A stretch of DNA of 64,000 nt from CBFDBF01 sp050287725 (GCA_050287725.1 JBNKCL010000040.1:36680-100679); one strand, 5' to 3'; positions 17,155 through 28,108 are shown, counted from the stretch's first letter. Notes: generated by a model from the sequence alone, not told the origin. Translations and numbers: made by a program.

Positions 17155-17670
17155 CTACTCCGCCAAAGTGGCGATCCAGTGGCCGACCCAATGGGTCACG
17201 CCGATCACTACGGCGGCGATGCCGACATGTTCCCCGATGATCTGCCAGGGCGGTTCGTTCTGCGCCTTGGCGATGTAGTAGCTGAGCAGCGCCAGGATCA
17301 GCATGCCCCAGATCAGACTTGCGACGATGGCGCTGGTGAGCGGGAGCAGCAGTACCGGAACCGCGAAGCTCATGCCGAACAGGAATTTGGCCAGGAAGGT
17401 GGCCAGGGTGGCGGCCCAGACCTGGCGTGTGGTGCGGGTGTGGTCCGCCTCCTCGGAGACGTGGATGCCGAGTGAATCCGAAAAGGCGTCGGCGATGGCG
17501 ATGGTCAGGATCCCGCCGAGCACCACCACCCGGGAGTGTGTCCCGGAGTGGAGACCCACCATCAGCCCCAGGGTGGTGATGACCGCGGAGGTCAGTCCGA
17601 AAGAGATCCCTTTGCGCAACGCGGAGTCCCGGAAGAGCAGGGGCCGGGCCTTCGGAGCGGGGGAGGTCAC
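17155..17670 (-). CDS. VIT1/CCC1-family membrane protein
   Basis: 171 residues with about five membrane helices. The segment GISFGLTSAVITTLGLMVGL followed by LGGILTIAIADAFSDSLGIH and SEEAD matches the Fe/Mn vacuolar-type transporter family (VIT1/CCC1), whose members move Fe2+ or Mn2+ by proton antiport. It is shorter than usual (about 230) and the cytoplasmic metal-binding insertion is absent, so transport activity is uncertain. The GTG start at 17670 overlaps the metF stop as GTGA, implying translational coupling. Upstream in-frame extension would lie within metF and has no family likeness. Confidence 0.8.
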   Translation of the reverse strand: MTSPAPKARPLLFRDSALRKGISFGLTSAVITTLGLMVGLHSGTHSRVVVLGGILTIAIADAFSDSLGIHVSEEADHTRTTRQVWAATLATFLAKFLFGMSFAVPVLLLPLTSAIVASLIWGMLILALLSYYIAKAQNEPPWQIIGEHVGIAAVVIGVTHWVGHWIATLAE

Positions 17671-18518
17671 GTCGGCAGGTCCAGGCTCTTCCAGATGGCA
17701 AGCGGCAGATCGGACTGGTTCATAGTGTAGAAGTGCAGTCCCGGCGCTCCTTCCTGCAGCAGCCGTTGGCATAGCTCCGTAACCACATCCAGACCGTAGC
17801 TGCGGGCGCTCGCCTGGTCCTCGCCGAAGGCCTCCATCCGTTTGCGCAGCCAGCGCGGGATCTCCGCGCCGCACGCTTCGGAGAAGCGGGCCAACTGGGA
17901 ATAGTTGTTGATGGGCATGATGCCCGGCACGATGGGGACATCCACCCCCAGTTTTTCGCAGCTCTCCACGAACCGGAGATAGGCGTCCGGGTTGAAGAAG
18001 TATTGGGTAATGGCGCCGTCGGCACCGGCCTGGACCTTGCGCGCGAAGTTCTCCAGATCCGCCCGGGCATTGGGCGCCTGGGGGTGAAATTCCGGATAGG
18101 CCGCCACCTCCAGGTGGAAGTGATCCCCCGTCTCGGCACGGATAAAGGCCACCAGTTCGTTGGCGTAACGGAAATCGCCGGGCTCTCCCATGCCGGAAGG
18201 CATGTCGCCGCGTAGCGCCACCAGTCGCCGAATTCCCTGCGCCTGATACTGCTGCAGGAGTTCCAGGATCTCCGCGCGCTGGGAACCGATGCAGGAGATG
18301 TGCGGCGCGGTCTCCAGCCTCTGTTCCAACAGGCAGGAGACGGTGGCGGCGGTGCGGTCGCGGGTGGAACCGCCGGCGCCGTAGGTCACCGAGAAAAAGG
18401 CCGGGTGAACCGTCGCCAACTGTTTGACCGTCGCACGCAGCTTCTCCATTCCCTCCTCGGTCTTGGGCGGGAACAGCTCGAAGCTGAAGGCCTTTTCGTA
18501 TTTGGTTTGCGATTGCAT
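17667..18518 (-). CDS. metF: 5,10-methylenetetrahydrofolate reductase
   Basis: 283 residues, a TIM-barrel flavoprotein reducing CH2-THF to CH3-THF for methionine synthesis. Family segments visible: FSFELFPPKTEEGMEKL at the N-terminus, FFSVTYGAGGST, LVALRGDMPSG, AAYPEFHPQAPN, ITQYFFNPDAYLRF, VPGIMPINNYSQLARF and LHFYTMNQSD at the end. Start 18518 (MQSQTKYEKAFS) matches the usual E. coli-type N-terminus; an in-frame extension upstream falls in the repeat. It lies downstream of ahcY and metK on the same strand, so the methyl cycle genes are grouped. Confidence 0.96.
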   Translation of the reverse strand: MQSQTKYEKAFSFELFPPKTEEGMEKLRATVKQLATVHPAFFSVTYGAGGSTRDRTAATVSCLLEQRLETAPHISCIGSQRAEILELLQQYQAQGIRRLVALRGDMPSGMGEPGDFRYANELVAFIRAETGDHFHLEVAAYPEFHPQAPNARADLENFARKVQAGADGAITQYFFNPDAYLRFVESCEKLGVDVPIVPGIMPINNYSQLARFSEACGAEIPRWLRKRMEAFGEDQASARSYGLDVVTELCQRLLQEGAPGLHFYTMNQSDLPLAIWKSLDLPT

Positions 18519-18529
18519 GGTGCTAGTTT

Positions 18530-18635
18530 GCCACAGAGACACAGAGTTCACAGAACTGTTTTATTGCAAGTACGATACGCTGCGCGCATCGCGTTGCTTA
18601 TAAACGAGACCTTGTGCGCCCTGTGCCTCGGTGGC
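18530..18635. repeat. Intergenic hairpin repeat (GCCACAGAGACACAG type)
   Basis: Imperfect inverted arms of about 25 bases: GCCACAGAGACACAGAG starting at 18530 and, on the far side, CTGTGCCTCGGTGGC ending at 18635. It fills the space between the ahcY stop and metF start, inside the probable ahcY-metF transcript, and the RNA could form a long hairpin. Its sequence class (CACAGAGACACAGAG) is common in intergenic repeats of many bacteria. Confidence 0.75.
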
Positions 18636-18642
18636 CGATGAA

Positions 18643-20058
<1,416 letters not shown>

Positions 20059-20087
20059 TTTTCATTCTCCCGTAGAAAGTAGAAAAA

Positions 20088-20158
20088 TGAGCGCCGTTAT
20101 AAAAATAACGTCCCCGAGCCTGGCCTGAACGGATCAGGTTGCAGCGCTCCTCGAGATG
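20088..20158 (-). promoter_or_regulatory. SAH riboswitch upstream of ahcY
   Basis: On the minus strand the leader reads CGAGGAGCGCTGCAAC, a variable loop, then GCCAGGCTCGG and, further on, AACGGCGCTCA. These are the conserved pieces of the S-adenosylhomocysteine riboswitch: P1 (CTCGAG with CTCGGG), the GAGGAGCGCTGC ligand core and the 3' GGCGCTC strand that pairs back to form the pseudoknot. It ends about 30 bases before the ahcY ATG. Known members are ON switches that raise expression of SAH recycling genes. The exact boundaries are estimates. Confidence 0.93.
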
Positions 20159-20166
20159 ATTTTCAG

Positions 20167-20185
20167 ACCGCGGCGGGGCCGCGGT
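20167..20185 (-). terminator. Hairpin between metK and the SAH riboswitch
   Basis: ACCGCGGC and GCCGCGGT form a perfect 8-base stem with a 3-base loop, starting 5 bases after the metK stop. On the minus strand it is not followed by a clear T run, so it is a weak terminator candidate or an RNA-stabilising hairpin separating metK from the riboswitch-controlled ahcY transcript. Confidence 0.5.
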
Positions 20186-20189
20186 TTGA

Positions 20190-21362
<1,173 letters not shown>

Positions 21363-21653
21363 GCTGTTTTCGATCCGTGCTATGGATGCGACCGGAGATC
21401 TCATCCGAACTGGTACGATCCTCTCCGGGAAGAGGGCTAAACAACCAATTTTACAGGTTTCTGAACATTTTTGCCTAGTCCGTGATTTGCGCGTCCTCTG
21501 TTTGCCGGGAGGCGATTTCCTCACTGGGGGCGGGTTGGCAGCAGCACGCCGATATCCTAACGTATAAGGATTCGGGTCATGCCGCGGTCATCATCTTTGT
21601 TTGTGGCGGCGGTCTTTAATTTTATGACGCGTCGGAATTTGAGGAGAAAAACC

Positions 21654-22220
21654 ATGGTTTTGTTGCAGACCCCGATCTGTAATTTCGGCGAACCGGCGCA
21701 CGATTTCCGTCTGCCGGGTGTGGACGGCCGCGACTGGAGCCTGACCGAGTGCCGCGGCGAGAAGGGGTTGCTGGTGATGTTTATCTGCAACCACTGTCCT
21801 TACGTCAAGGCGATCCAGGATCGGCTGGTGCGCGACACCGCGGAACTGAAGGAACTGGGCATCAACAGTGTTGCGATCATGTCCAACGACCCCGCCGACT
21901 ATCCGGAAGACTCCTTCGAGAACATGCGGCGGGTGGCGCGGGAGCACCGGTTCCCTTTCCCCTATCTGCTGGATGAAACCCAGGAGGTGGCCCGTGCCTA
22001 CGGCGCGGTCTGCACCCCCGATTTCTTCGGCTACAACGCGGATCTGCAACTGCAATACCGGGGGCGTCTGGACGCCTCGGGCCGGGATCCGGCGCCGCCC
22101 GATGTGCAGCGGGAGCTGCTCGATGCGATGCGACAGGTTGCGTACACCGGCCGGGGGCCGCAACAGCAGACCCCCAGCATGGGCTGTTCCATCAAATGGC
22201 GGGCAGAATCCGGCGGTTGA
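21654..22220 (+). CDS. Thioredoxin-fold (peroxiredoxin-like) protein
   Basis: 188 residues from the ATG at 21654, which has GAGGAG upstream. The fold is AhpC/TSA or redoxin-like: PAHDFRLPGVDGRDWSL then a thioredoxin-type active site VMFICNHCPYVKAIQDRL, where two Cys are spaced C-N-H-C. The middle shows INSVAIMSNDPADYPEDSF and later TPDFFGYNADLQLQYRGRLD; the tail PSMGCSIKWR carries a third conserved Cys. This is a common uncharacterised bacterial family often annotated thioredoxin family protein; substrate is unknown. It is divergent from metK across about 290 bases and lies ahead of tkt. Confidence 0.85.
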   Translation: MVLLQTPICNFGEPAHDFRLPGVDGRDWSLTECRGEKGLLVMFICNHCPYVKAIQDRLVRDTAELKELGINSVAIMSNDPADYPEDSFENMRRVAREHRFPFPYLLDETQEVARAYGAVCTPDFFGYNADLQLQYRGRLDASGRDPAPPDVQRELLDAMRQVAYTGRGPQQQTPSMGCSIKWRAESGG

Positions 22221-22494
22221 GCCGCGTTTGGGGGTGAAAACAGCGATCGGATCTGGGGGTTCTCACATGAATTGATACCGCCCGGGACCGTTCCGGCGTT
22301 TGGTTGTGTTGCCACCCGCTTTGGGTGAGAATGAAGCCCTTTTTTTGGCCAGTGACGGCCGGCAGCCGCAAAGCACAGGGTGGTGCAGGGGCGGCGCCTG
22401 GGGAGTTGCGGCGATGATCCCGTGACGGCTGATGCGGGGCCGGGGTTGCAGCACGACTTAGTTTCCATCATTCAAGTGCGGATAAAGAACAACG
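22221..22494 (+). other. Spacer between the redoxin gene and tkt
   Basis: 274 bases with no supported gene. A short stem CACCC-GCTTT-GGGTG at 22313-22327 followed about 15 bases later by a run of T could be a weak terminator for the upstream gene. The tkt promoter presumably lies in the remainder, but I see no clear -35/-10 pair. There is no strong ribosome site before the tkt ATG. Confidence 0.4.
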
Positions 22495-24483
22495 ATGCCA
22501 TCACGCAGAGAGCTGGCCAACGCCATTCGCGTCCTCAGTATGGATGCGATTCAGAAAGCAAAATCGGGTCACCCCGGCGCCCCCATGGGCATGGCGGATA
22601 TCGCCGAGGTACTGTGGAACGATCACCTGAAACACAATCCCGCCAATCCGAAATGGGTCGATCGCGACCGTTTCGTCCTCTCCAACGGCCACGGCTCCAT
22701 GTTGATCTACTCGCTGCTGCACCTCAGCGGCTACGATTTGAGCATGGAGGATCTGAAGAGTTTCCGGCAGCTCCACTCCAGGACGCCCGGTCACCCCGAA
22801 TACGGTTATGCGCCGGGGGTTGAGACCACCACCGGCCCGCTGGGGCAGGGGATCGCCAACGGGGTCGGCATGGCCCTGGCGGAGCGCACCCTGGCGGCCC
22901 AGTTCAACCGCGACGGTCACTCTATCGTCGATCACTACACTTATGTCTTCCTGGGCGACGGCTGCATGATGGAGGGGGTCTCCCATGAGGCCTGTTCCCT
23001 GGCCGGCACCCTGGGGCTGGGCAAGCTGATCGCCCTCTGGGATGACAACGGCATCACCATCGACGGTCACACCGAGGGGTGGTTCCGGGAGGACGTGGCC
23101 AAGCGTTACGAGGCCTACGGCTGGCATGTGGTCCGAGACGTGGACGGCCACGACGCTGACTCCGTCGGCCGGGCGATCCGCGAGGCCCGTTCGGTCAACA
23201 ACAAGCCGAGCCTGCTCTGCTGCAAGACCGTGATCGGGTACGGCGCACCCAACCTGTGCGGTTCCCACGACTGCCACGGCGCCCCTCTGGGCGACGACGA
23301 GATCCAGGCCACCCGCGAGAACCTGGGCTGGAAGCACGCCCCCTTCGTGATCCCGGAAGAGATCTACGCCGGCTGGGACGCCAAGGCCAAGGGCGCCGAT
23401 GCCGAGGCCGCCTGGAACGAGAGGTTCGCCGCCTACCGGACCGCCTATCCGGAGTTGGCCGCCGAGTTTCAACGCCGTATGGCGGGCGAGTTGCCTGCCG
23501 ACTGGGCTACGGCCGCCGCCGCCCATATCGCCGAGTGCAATGAGAAAGCGGAAGGTCCGGCCACCCGCAAGGCGTCCCAGAATACTCTGAACGCCTACGG
23601 CGCCGTGTTGCCGGAGTTCCTGGGCGGTTCCGCCGACCTGACCCCGTCCAACCTGACCGCCCACAAGGGTTCGGTGACCATCAACGACACCGTGGCCGAC
23701 GGCAACTACCTCTCCTACGGGGTGCGCGAGTTCGGCATGTCCGCCATCCTGAACGGGGTCGCCCTGCATGGCGGTTTTATCCCCTACGGCGGCACCTTCC
23801 TGATGTTCTCGGAGTACGCCCGCAACGCCCTGCGCATGGCGGCGCTGATGAAGATCCCGTCGATCTTCGTTTATACCCACGACTCCATCGGCCTGGGCGA
23901 GGACGGCCCCACCCATCAGCCGGTGGAGCAGATCCCGACCCTGCGTATGATCCCCAATATGAGCGTCTGGCGTCCCTGCGACACGGTGGAGACCGCGGTG
24001 GCCTGGAAGGCCGCCGTCGAGCGGCGTACCGGCCCCAGCAGCCTGATCTTCTCGCGCCAGAATCTGGCCTGCCAGGCCCGCAGCGAGGCGCAGATCGCCG
24101 ACATCGCCCGGGGCGGCTATGTGCTGCGCGACTGTGACGGCACCCCCGAGGTGATCGTCATCGCCACCGGTTCCGAGGTTCAGTTAGCGGTCACTGCTGC
24201 CGAAAAGAGTGGCAAGCGGGTACGCGTGGTCTCCATGCCCAGCACCGACCGGTTCGACGCCCAGGATGCGGCTTACCGGGAGTCGGTGCTGCCGGCGGCC
24301 TGTACCGCCCGGGTGGCGGTGGAGGCGGCGGTCCCCGGCGGCTGGTACAAGTATGTCGGTCTCCACGGCCGGGTGATCGGGGTCGAACGTTTCGGCGAGT
24401 CGGCCCCCGCCGGTCAGTTGTTTGAGGAGTTCGGCTTTACTGTGGACAATGTGGTGGCCGCCATCGACGGGGTTTCCATCTGA
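22495..24483 (+). CDS. tkt: Transketolase
   Basis: 662 residues, full length. It is a thiamine diphosphate enzyme that moves two-carbon units between sugar phosphates in the pentose phosphate and Calvin cycles. Signatures: SGHPGAPMGMADIAEVLW at the N-terminus, the TPP motif GDGCMMEGVSHEA with Asn at DDNGITIDG, and in the pyrimidine domain YGVREFGMSAILNG, PYGGTFLMFSEYARNA, THDSIGLGEDGPTHQPVEQ. The start MPSRRELANAIRVLSMDAI matches the family. It heads a same-strand block with gap, pgk and fba, the usual arrangement of Calvin or glycolytic genes in autotrophic gammaproteobacteria. Confidence 0.97.
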   Translation: MPSRRELANAIRVLSMDAIQKAKSGHPGAPMGMADIAEVLWNDHLKHNPANPKWVDRDRFVLSNGHGSMLIYSLLHLSGYDLSMEDLKSFRQLHSRTPGHPEYGYAPGVETTTGPLGQGIANGVGMALAERTLAAQFNRDGHSIVDHYTYVFLGDGCMMEGVSHEACSLAGTLGLGKLIALWDDNGITIDGHTEGWFREDVAKRYEAYGWHVVRDVDGHDADSVGRAIREARSVNNKPSLLCCKTVIGYGAPNLCGSHDCHGAPLGDDEIQATRENLGWKHAPFVIPEEIYAGWDAKAKGADAEAAWNERFAAYRTAYPELAAEFQRRMAGELPADWATAAAAHIAECNEKAEGPATRKASQNTLNAYGAVLPEFLGGSADLTPSNLTAHKGSVTINDTVADGNYLSYGVREFGMSAILNGVALHGGFIPYGGTFLMFSEYARNALRMAALMKIPSIFVYTHDSIGLGEDGPTHQPVEQIPTLRMIPNMSVWRPCDTVETAVAWKAAVERRTGPSSLIFSRQNLACQARSEAQIADIARGGYVLRDCDGTPEVIVIATGSEVQLAVTAAEKSGKRVRVVSMPSTDRFDAQDAAYRESVLPAACTARVAVEAAVPGGWYKYVGLHGRVIGVERFGESAPAGQLFEEFGFTVDNVVAAIDGVSI

Positions 24484-24547
24484 CCGCAGGGCCATATACG
24501 CAGTTCGGCGATTTTAGAAGCACTATTCTGTCTATCGGAGAATGACT

Positions 24548-25549
24548 ATGACTATCAAAGTAGGTATCAACGGTTTCGGTCGCATCGGGCGCATGTCTTT
24601 CCGCGCCATCGCCAAGGAGTTCCCGAACATTGAAGTGGTCGGCATCAACGACCTGCTGGAGCCCGATTACCTGGCCTACATGCTGAAGTATGACTCCGTG
24701 CACGGTAACTTCCCGGGCGAGATCGCCGTCGACGGGAACAATATGGTGGTGAACGGCAAGAAGATCCGCCTCACCGCCGAGATGGATCCTTCCAACCTGA
24801 AGTGGAACGAGGTGGGTGCCGACATTGTGATCGAGTCCACCGGTTTCTTCCTGACCGCCGAGGCGGCGCAGAAACACATCGACGCCGGCGCCAAAAAGGT
24901 CGTGATGTCCGCGCCCTCCAAAGACAGCACGCCGATGTTCGTTTACGGCGTGAACCACCAGAGCTATACCGGCCAGGCCATCGTCTCCGCCGCCTCCTGC
25001 ACCACCAACTGTCTGGCCCCGGTGGCCAAGGTGTTGCACGACAATTGGGGTGTGAAACGCGGCCTGATGACCACGGTGCATGCCGCCACCGCCACCCAGA
25101 AGACCGTGGACGGTCCCTCCAAGAAGGATTGGCGCGGCGGCCGCGGCATCCTGGAGAACATCATCCCTTCCTCCACCGGCGCCGCCAAGGCGGTGGGCAA
25201 GGTGCTGCCGGAACTGAACGGCAAACTCACCGGCATGTCCTTCCGCATTCCCACCTCCGATGTTTCGGTGGTGGATCTGACCGTGGAACTGGAGAAGGGC
25301 GCCTCCTACGAGGAGATCTGCGCCGCCATGAAGGCCGCCTCCGAGGGCGAGCTGAAAGGGGTGTTGGGTTACACCGAAGAGAAGGTGGTGGCCACCGACT
25401 TCCGCGGCTGCTCCATCCCCTCCACCTTCGACGTCGATGCCGGCATCGCCCTGGACGATAGCTTCGTCAAGGTGGTTTCCTGGTACGACAACGAATACGG
25501 TTACACCTGCAACATGCTGCGTTTCCTGCAGCACATCGCGGCCAATTAA
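24548..25549 (+). CDS. gap: Glyceraldehyde-3-phosphate dehydrogenase, type I
   Basis: 333 residues. NAD-binding start IKVGINGFGRIGRM, catalytic Cys in SAASCTTNCLAP, substrate loop HAATATQKTVDGPS, and SWYDNEYGY near the end. I chose ATG 24548 over the in-frame ATG 24542 because GGAG at 24537-24540 is 7 bases from the second and only one base from the first. It lies 64 bases after tkt. It may serve glycolysis or the reductive Calvin direction; the cofactor (NAD or NADP) cannot be decided securely from the sequence. Confidence 0.97.
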   Translation: MTIKVGINGFGRIGRMSFRAIAKEFPNIEVVGINDLLEPDYLAYMLKYDSVHGNFPGEIAVDGNNMVVNGKKIRLTAEMDPSNLKWNEVGADIVIESTGFFLTAEAAQKHIDAGAKKVVMSAPSKDSTPMFVYGVNHQSYTGQAIVSAASCTTNCLAPVAKVLHDNWGVKRGLMTTVHAATATQKTVDGPSKKDWRGGRGILENIIPSSTGAAKAVGKVLPELNGKLTGMSFRIPTSDVSVVDLTVELEKGASYEEICAAMKAASEGELKGVLGYTEEKVVATDFRGCSIPSTFDVDAGIALDDSFVKVVSWYDNEYGYTCNMLRFLQHIAAN

Positions 25550-25560
25550 GATGTGAATGA

Positions 25561-25585
25561 GATGCGGGGCGCATCGCCCCGCATC
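25561..25585 (+). terminator. Strong hairpin between gap and pgk
   Basis: GATGCGGGGC and GCCCCGCATC form a perfect 10-base stem with a 5-base loop, 11 bases after the gap stop. No T run follows, so it is more likely an RNA-processing or stabilising structure, or a partial terminator that lets gap be made in excess of pgk. Confidence 0.6.
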
Positions 25586-25658
25586 CCTGAACATGATTGG
25601 AATCTGTGCGGAGGATCCGCCGGCTCTCTCCGCGAAGCTTTGAACGAAGGTGTGCACC

Positions 25659-26840
25659 ATGTCCATCCTTAGAATGACCGACCTCGCTCTTTCCGGAAAA
25701 CGGGTGCTGATCCGTGAGGACCTGAATGTTCCGATCAAGGAGGGGCGGATCACCAGCGATCTGCGTATCCGCGCCTCGTTGCCCACCATCGAGTTCGCCA
25801 TGCGGGCGGGCGCCAAGGTGATCCTGATGTCGCACCGGGGGCGTCCTACCGAAGGGGAGCCCGCCGGCGATCAGACCATGCGTCCGGTGGCGGAGCATCT
25901 TTCCGGTCTGTTGGGCCGGGAGGTCCGCTTGCTTGAGCAGTATCTGGACGGAATCCCGGAGATGGCGGACGGTGAGGTGGTGCTGCTGGAGAACTGCCGT
26001 TGCAATCCGGGCGAGAAGAAGAACGACGAGGCGCTCGCCAAACGTTATGCCGCGTTGTGTGATGTTTATGTGATGGACGCCTTCGGCACCGCGCATCGGG
26101 CCCAGGCCTCCACCCACGGGGTGGGGCTGCATGCGCCGGTGGCCTGCGCCGGTCCGCTGTTGGCCGCCGAGTTGGATGCGCTGGGCCGGGCGTTGGACAA
26201 TCCCGCCCGTCCGATGGCCGCCATTGTCGGCGGCTCCAAGGTCTCCACCAAACTGACGGTGCTGGATTCGCTCTCGCGGGTGGTGGATCAGTTGATCCCC
26301 GGCGGTGGGATCGCCAACACCTTTATCGCGGCGGCCGGCTACAATGTGGGCAAGTCGCTGTTCGAACCGGACCTGGTGCCGGAGGCGAAACGGTTGATGG
26401 CCGCGGCGCAGGCAAAGGGGGGAGAGATCCCGGTGCCTACCGACGTGGTGGTAGGGAAAGAATTTTCCGAATCGGCCGAGGCGGTGGTGAAAAAGGTCGC
26501 CGAAGTCGCGGACGACGACATGATCTTCGATATCGGCCCCGAAACCGCGGCCCGTTTCGCCGCCATGATGCAGCAGGCGGGCACTATCGTCTGGAACGGC
26601 CCGGTGGGGGTGTTCGAGTTCGATCAGTTCGGAGAGGGAACCCGGGTGCTGGGGCAGGCGATCGCCGCCTCCGACGCCTTCTCCATCGCCGGCGGCGGCG
26701 ATACCCTGGCGGCGGTGGACAAGTACGGCCTGGCCGCCCAAATCTCTTATATCTCTACCGGCGGCGGCGCTTTCCTGGAGTTTCTGGAGGGCAAGAAGTT
26801 GCCCGCGGTGGAGATGCTGGAGCGGCGCGCGGCGGGTTAG
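25659..26840 (+). CDS. pgk: Phosphoglycerate kinase
   Basis: 393 residues from ATG 25659 (MSILRMTDLALSGKRVLIRE, matching the E. coli N-terminus); a GTG three codons upstream is less likely. Interconverts 1,3-bisphosphoglycerate and 3-phosphoglycerate with ADP/ATP. Seen: REDLNVPIKEG substrate motif, SHRGRPT, DAFGTAHRAQAST, AIVGGSKVSTKL, and the nucleotide end with WNGPVGVFE and IAGGGDTLAA. Member of the tkt-gap-pgk-fba block. Pyruvate kinase, often between pgk and fba in relatives, is absent here and replaced by a repeat-bearing spacer. Confidence 0.97.
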   Translation: MSILRMTDLALSGKRVLIREDLNVPIKEGRITSDLRIRASLPTIEFAMRAGAKVILMSHRGRPTEGEPAGDQTMRPVAEHLSGLLGREVRLLEQYLDGIPEMADGEVVLLENCRCNPGEKKNDEALAKRYAALCDVYVMDAFGTAHRAQASTHGVGLHAPVACAGPLLAAELDALGRALDNPARPMAAIVGGSKVSTKLTVLDSLSRVVDQLIPGGGIANTFIAAAGYNVGKSLFEPDLVPEAKRLMAAAQAKGGEIPVPTDVVVGKEFSESAEAVVKKVAEVADDDMIFDIGPETAARFAAMMQQAGTIVWNGPVGVFEFDQFGEGTRVLGQAIAASDAFSIAGGGDTLAAVDKYGLAAQISYISTGGGAFLEFLEGKKLPAVEMLERRAAG

Positions 26841-26864
26841 GTGGATTTATAGAGATACGAATAG

Positions 26865-27009
26865 TAACGCAAAGAACGCAGAGGCGCTGAGGACGCGGAG
26901 TCTCTTGTGTTAAGTGCCTGCTCTTGCATCAGGGAAGTGGATTTCCCCTGAGGTCGGTGATGCTGCATATATACCTTTGCGTTCTCTGCGTCTTTCGGCC
27001 TCTGCGGTA
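26865..27009. repeat. Intergenic hairpin repeat (AACGCAAAGAACGCAGAG type)
   Basis: Left arm TAACGCAAAGAACGCAGAGG from 26865 and right arm TTTGCGTTCTCTGCGTCTTT, then CGGCCTCTGCGGTA ending near 27009, are imperfect inverted copies. The element fills nearly the whole space between pgk and fba. It belongs to the widely seen class of 'GCAGAGAACGCAAAG' intergenic repeats, and in RNA would form a long imperfect hairpin. Confidence 0.75.
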
Positions 27010-27038
27010 ATATTCGGGAACCAAATAAGGAGCATGTA

Positions 27039-28049
27039 ATGCCAGTCAGTTATAAAGATCTCGGTCTCGTCAATACACGCGAGATGTTCCAGAAGGCGAT
27101 GGCGGGTAAGTACGCCGTGCCCGCCTACAACTTCAACAACATGGAGCAGATCCAGGCGATCATCACCGCCTGTCTCGAGACCCAGTCGCCGGTGATTCTG
27201 CAGGTGTCGAGCGGTGCGCGAAAATACGCCGATCAGACTCTGTTGCGTTATATGGCCGAGGGCGCGGTGGAGATGATGAAGCGCATGGCGGGAGAACAGG
27301 GATTGAAGGAGATCCCTATCACCCTGCATCTGGATCACGGTGATACCTTCGAGCTGTGCAAATCCTGCATCGACTCCGGGTTCTCCTCGGTCATGATCGA
27401 CGGTTCCCACCACCCTTACGAAAAGAACGTGGAGCTGACCCGGCAGGTGGTGGAGTACGCCCACCAGTTCGACGTGACGGTAGAGGGTGAACTGGGAGTG
27501 CTGGCCGGGATCGAGGACGAGGTGTCGGCGGAGCACTCCACCTACACCCAACCGGAGGAGGTGGAGGATTTCGTCGGCAAGACCGGGGTGGATTCCCTGG
27601 CGATCTCCATCGGCACCAGCCACGGCGCCAACAAGTTCAAGCCGGAACAGTGCACCCGCAATGCGGAAGGGGTCCTGGTCCCGCCGCCGTTGCGTTTCGA
27701 TATCCTGGAGGAGATCGAGAAGAAGATCCCGGGATTCGCCATCGTGCTGCACGGCTCCTCTTCGGTGCCGATGGAAGCGGTCAATATGATCAACCAATAT
27801 GGCGGCGGCCTGAAGGACTCCATCGGTATCCCGGAAGAGCAGTTACGGCAGGCCACCAAGTCGGCGGTCTGCAAGGTCAATATCGACTCCGACGGACGGC
27901 TCTGGATGACCGCCGCTATTCGTAAACACCTGGTGGAGAATCCCGCTCATTTCGATCCGCGCCAGTATCTCAAACCGGCGCGCGAGGCGTTGATCGCGAT
28001 GTACAAGCACAAGAACGAGAACGTTCTGGGTAGCGCCGGCAAGGCCTAA
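27039..28049 (+). CDS. fba: Fructose-bisphosphate aldolase, class II
   Basis: 336 residues, a zinc-dependent TIM-barrel aldolase. The metal and catalytic segments are visible: ITLHLDHGDTFE (catalytic Asp and first zinc His), VEGELGVLAGIED, SIGTSHGANKF (second His) and VLHGSSSVP (third His), then KVNIDSDGRLWMTAAIR for phosphate binding. It cleaves or forms fructose 1,6-bisphosphate (and probably sedoheptulose 1,7-bisphosphate in autotrophs, an inference). An AAGGAG ribosome site precedes the ATG. It ends the tkt-gap-pgk-fba block and is followed by a strong hairpin. Confidence 0.96.
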   Translation: MPVSYKDLGLVNTREMFQKAMAGKYAVPAYNFNNMEQIQAIITACLETQSPVILQVSSGARKYADQTLLRYMAEGAVEMMKRMAGEQGLKEIPITLHLDHGDTFELCKSCIDSGFSSVMIDGSHHPYEKNVELTRQVVEYAHQFDVTVEGELGVLAGIEDEVSAEHSTYTQPEEVEDFVGKTGVDSLAISIGTSHGANKFKPEQCTRNAEGVLVPPPLRFDILEEIEKKIPGFAIVLHGSSSVPMEAVNMINQYGGGLKDSIGIPEEQLRQATKSAVCKVNIDSDGRLWMTAAIRKHLVENPAHFDPRQYLKPAREALIAMYKHKNENVLGSAGKA

Positions 28050-28071
28050 TACAATCCGCGCTATGATTGAA

Positions 28072-28097
28072 AACAGGGGCGCCGCGGCGCCCCTGTT
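28072..28097. terminator. Hairpin between convergent fba and srkA
   Basis: AACAGGGGCGCC and GGCGCCCCTGTT form a perfect 12-base stem with a 2-base loop (the central bases may open). It is followed by CGTTT on the plus strand and lies between two convergent genes, so it probably serves as a terminator for one or both. Confidence 0.75.
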
Positions 28098-28108
28098 CGT
28101 TTGGGAGG

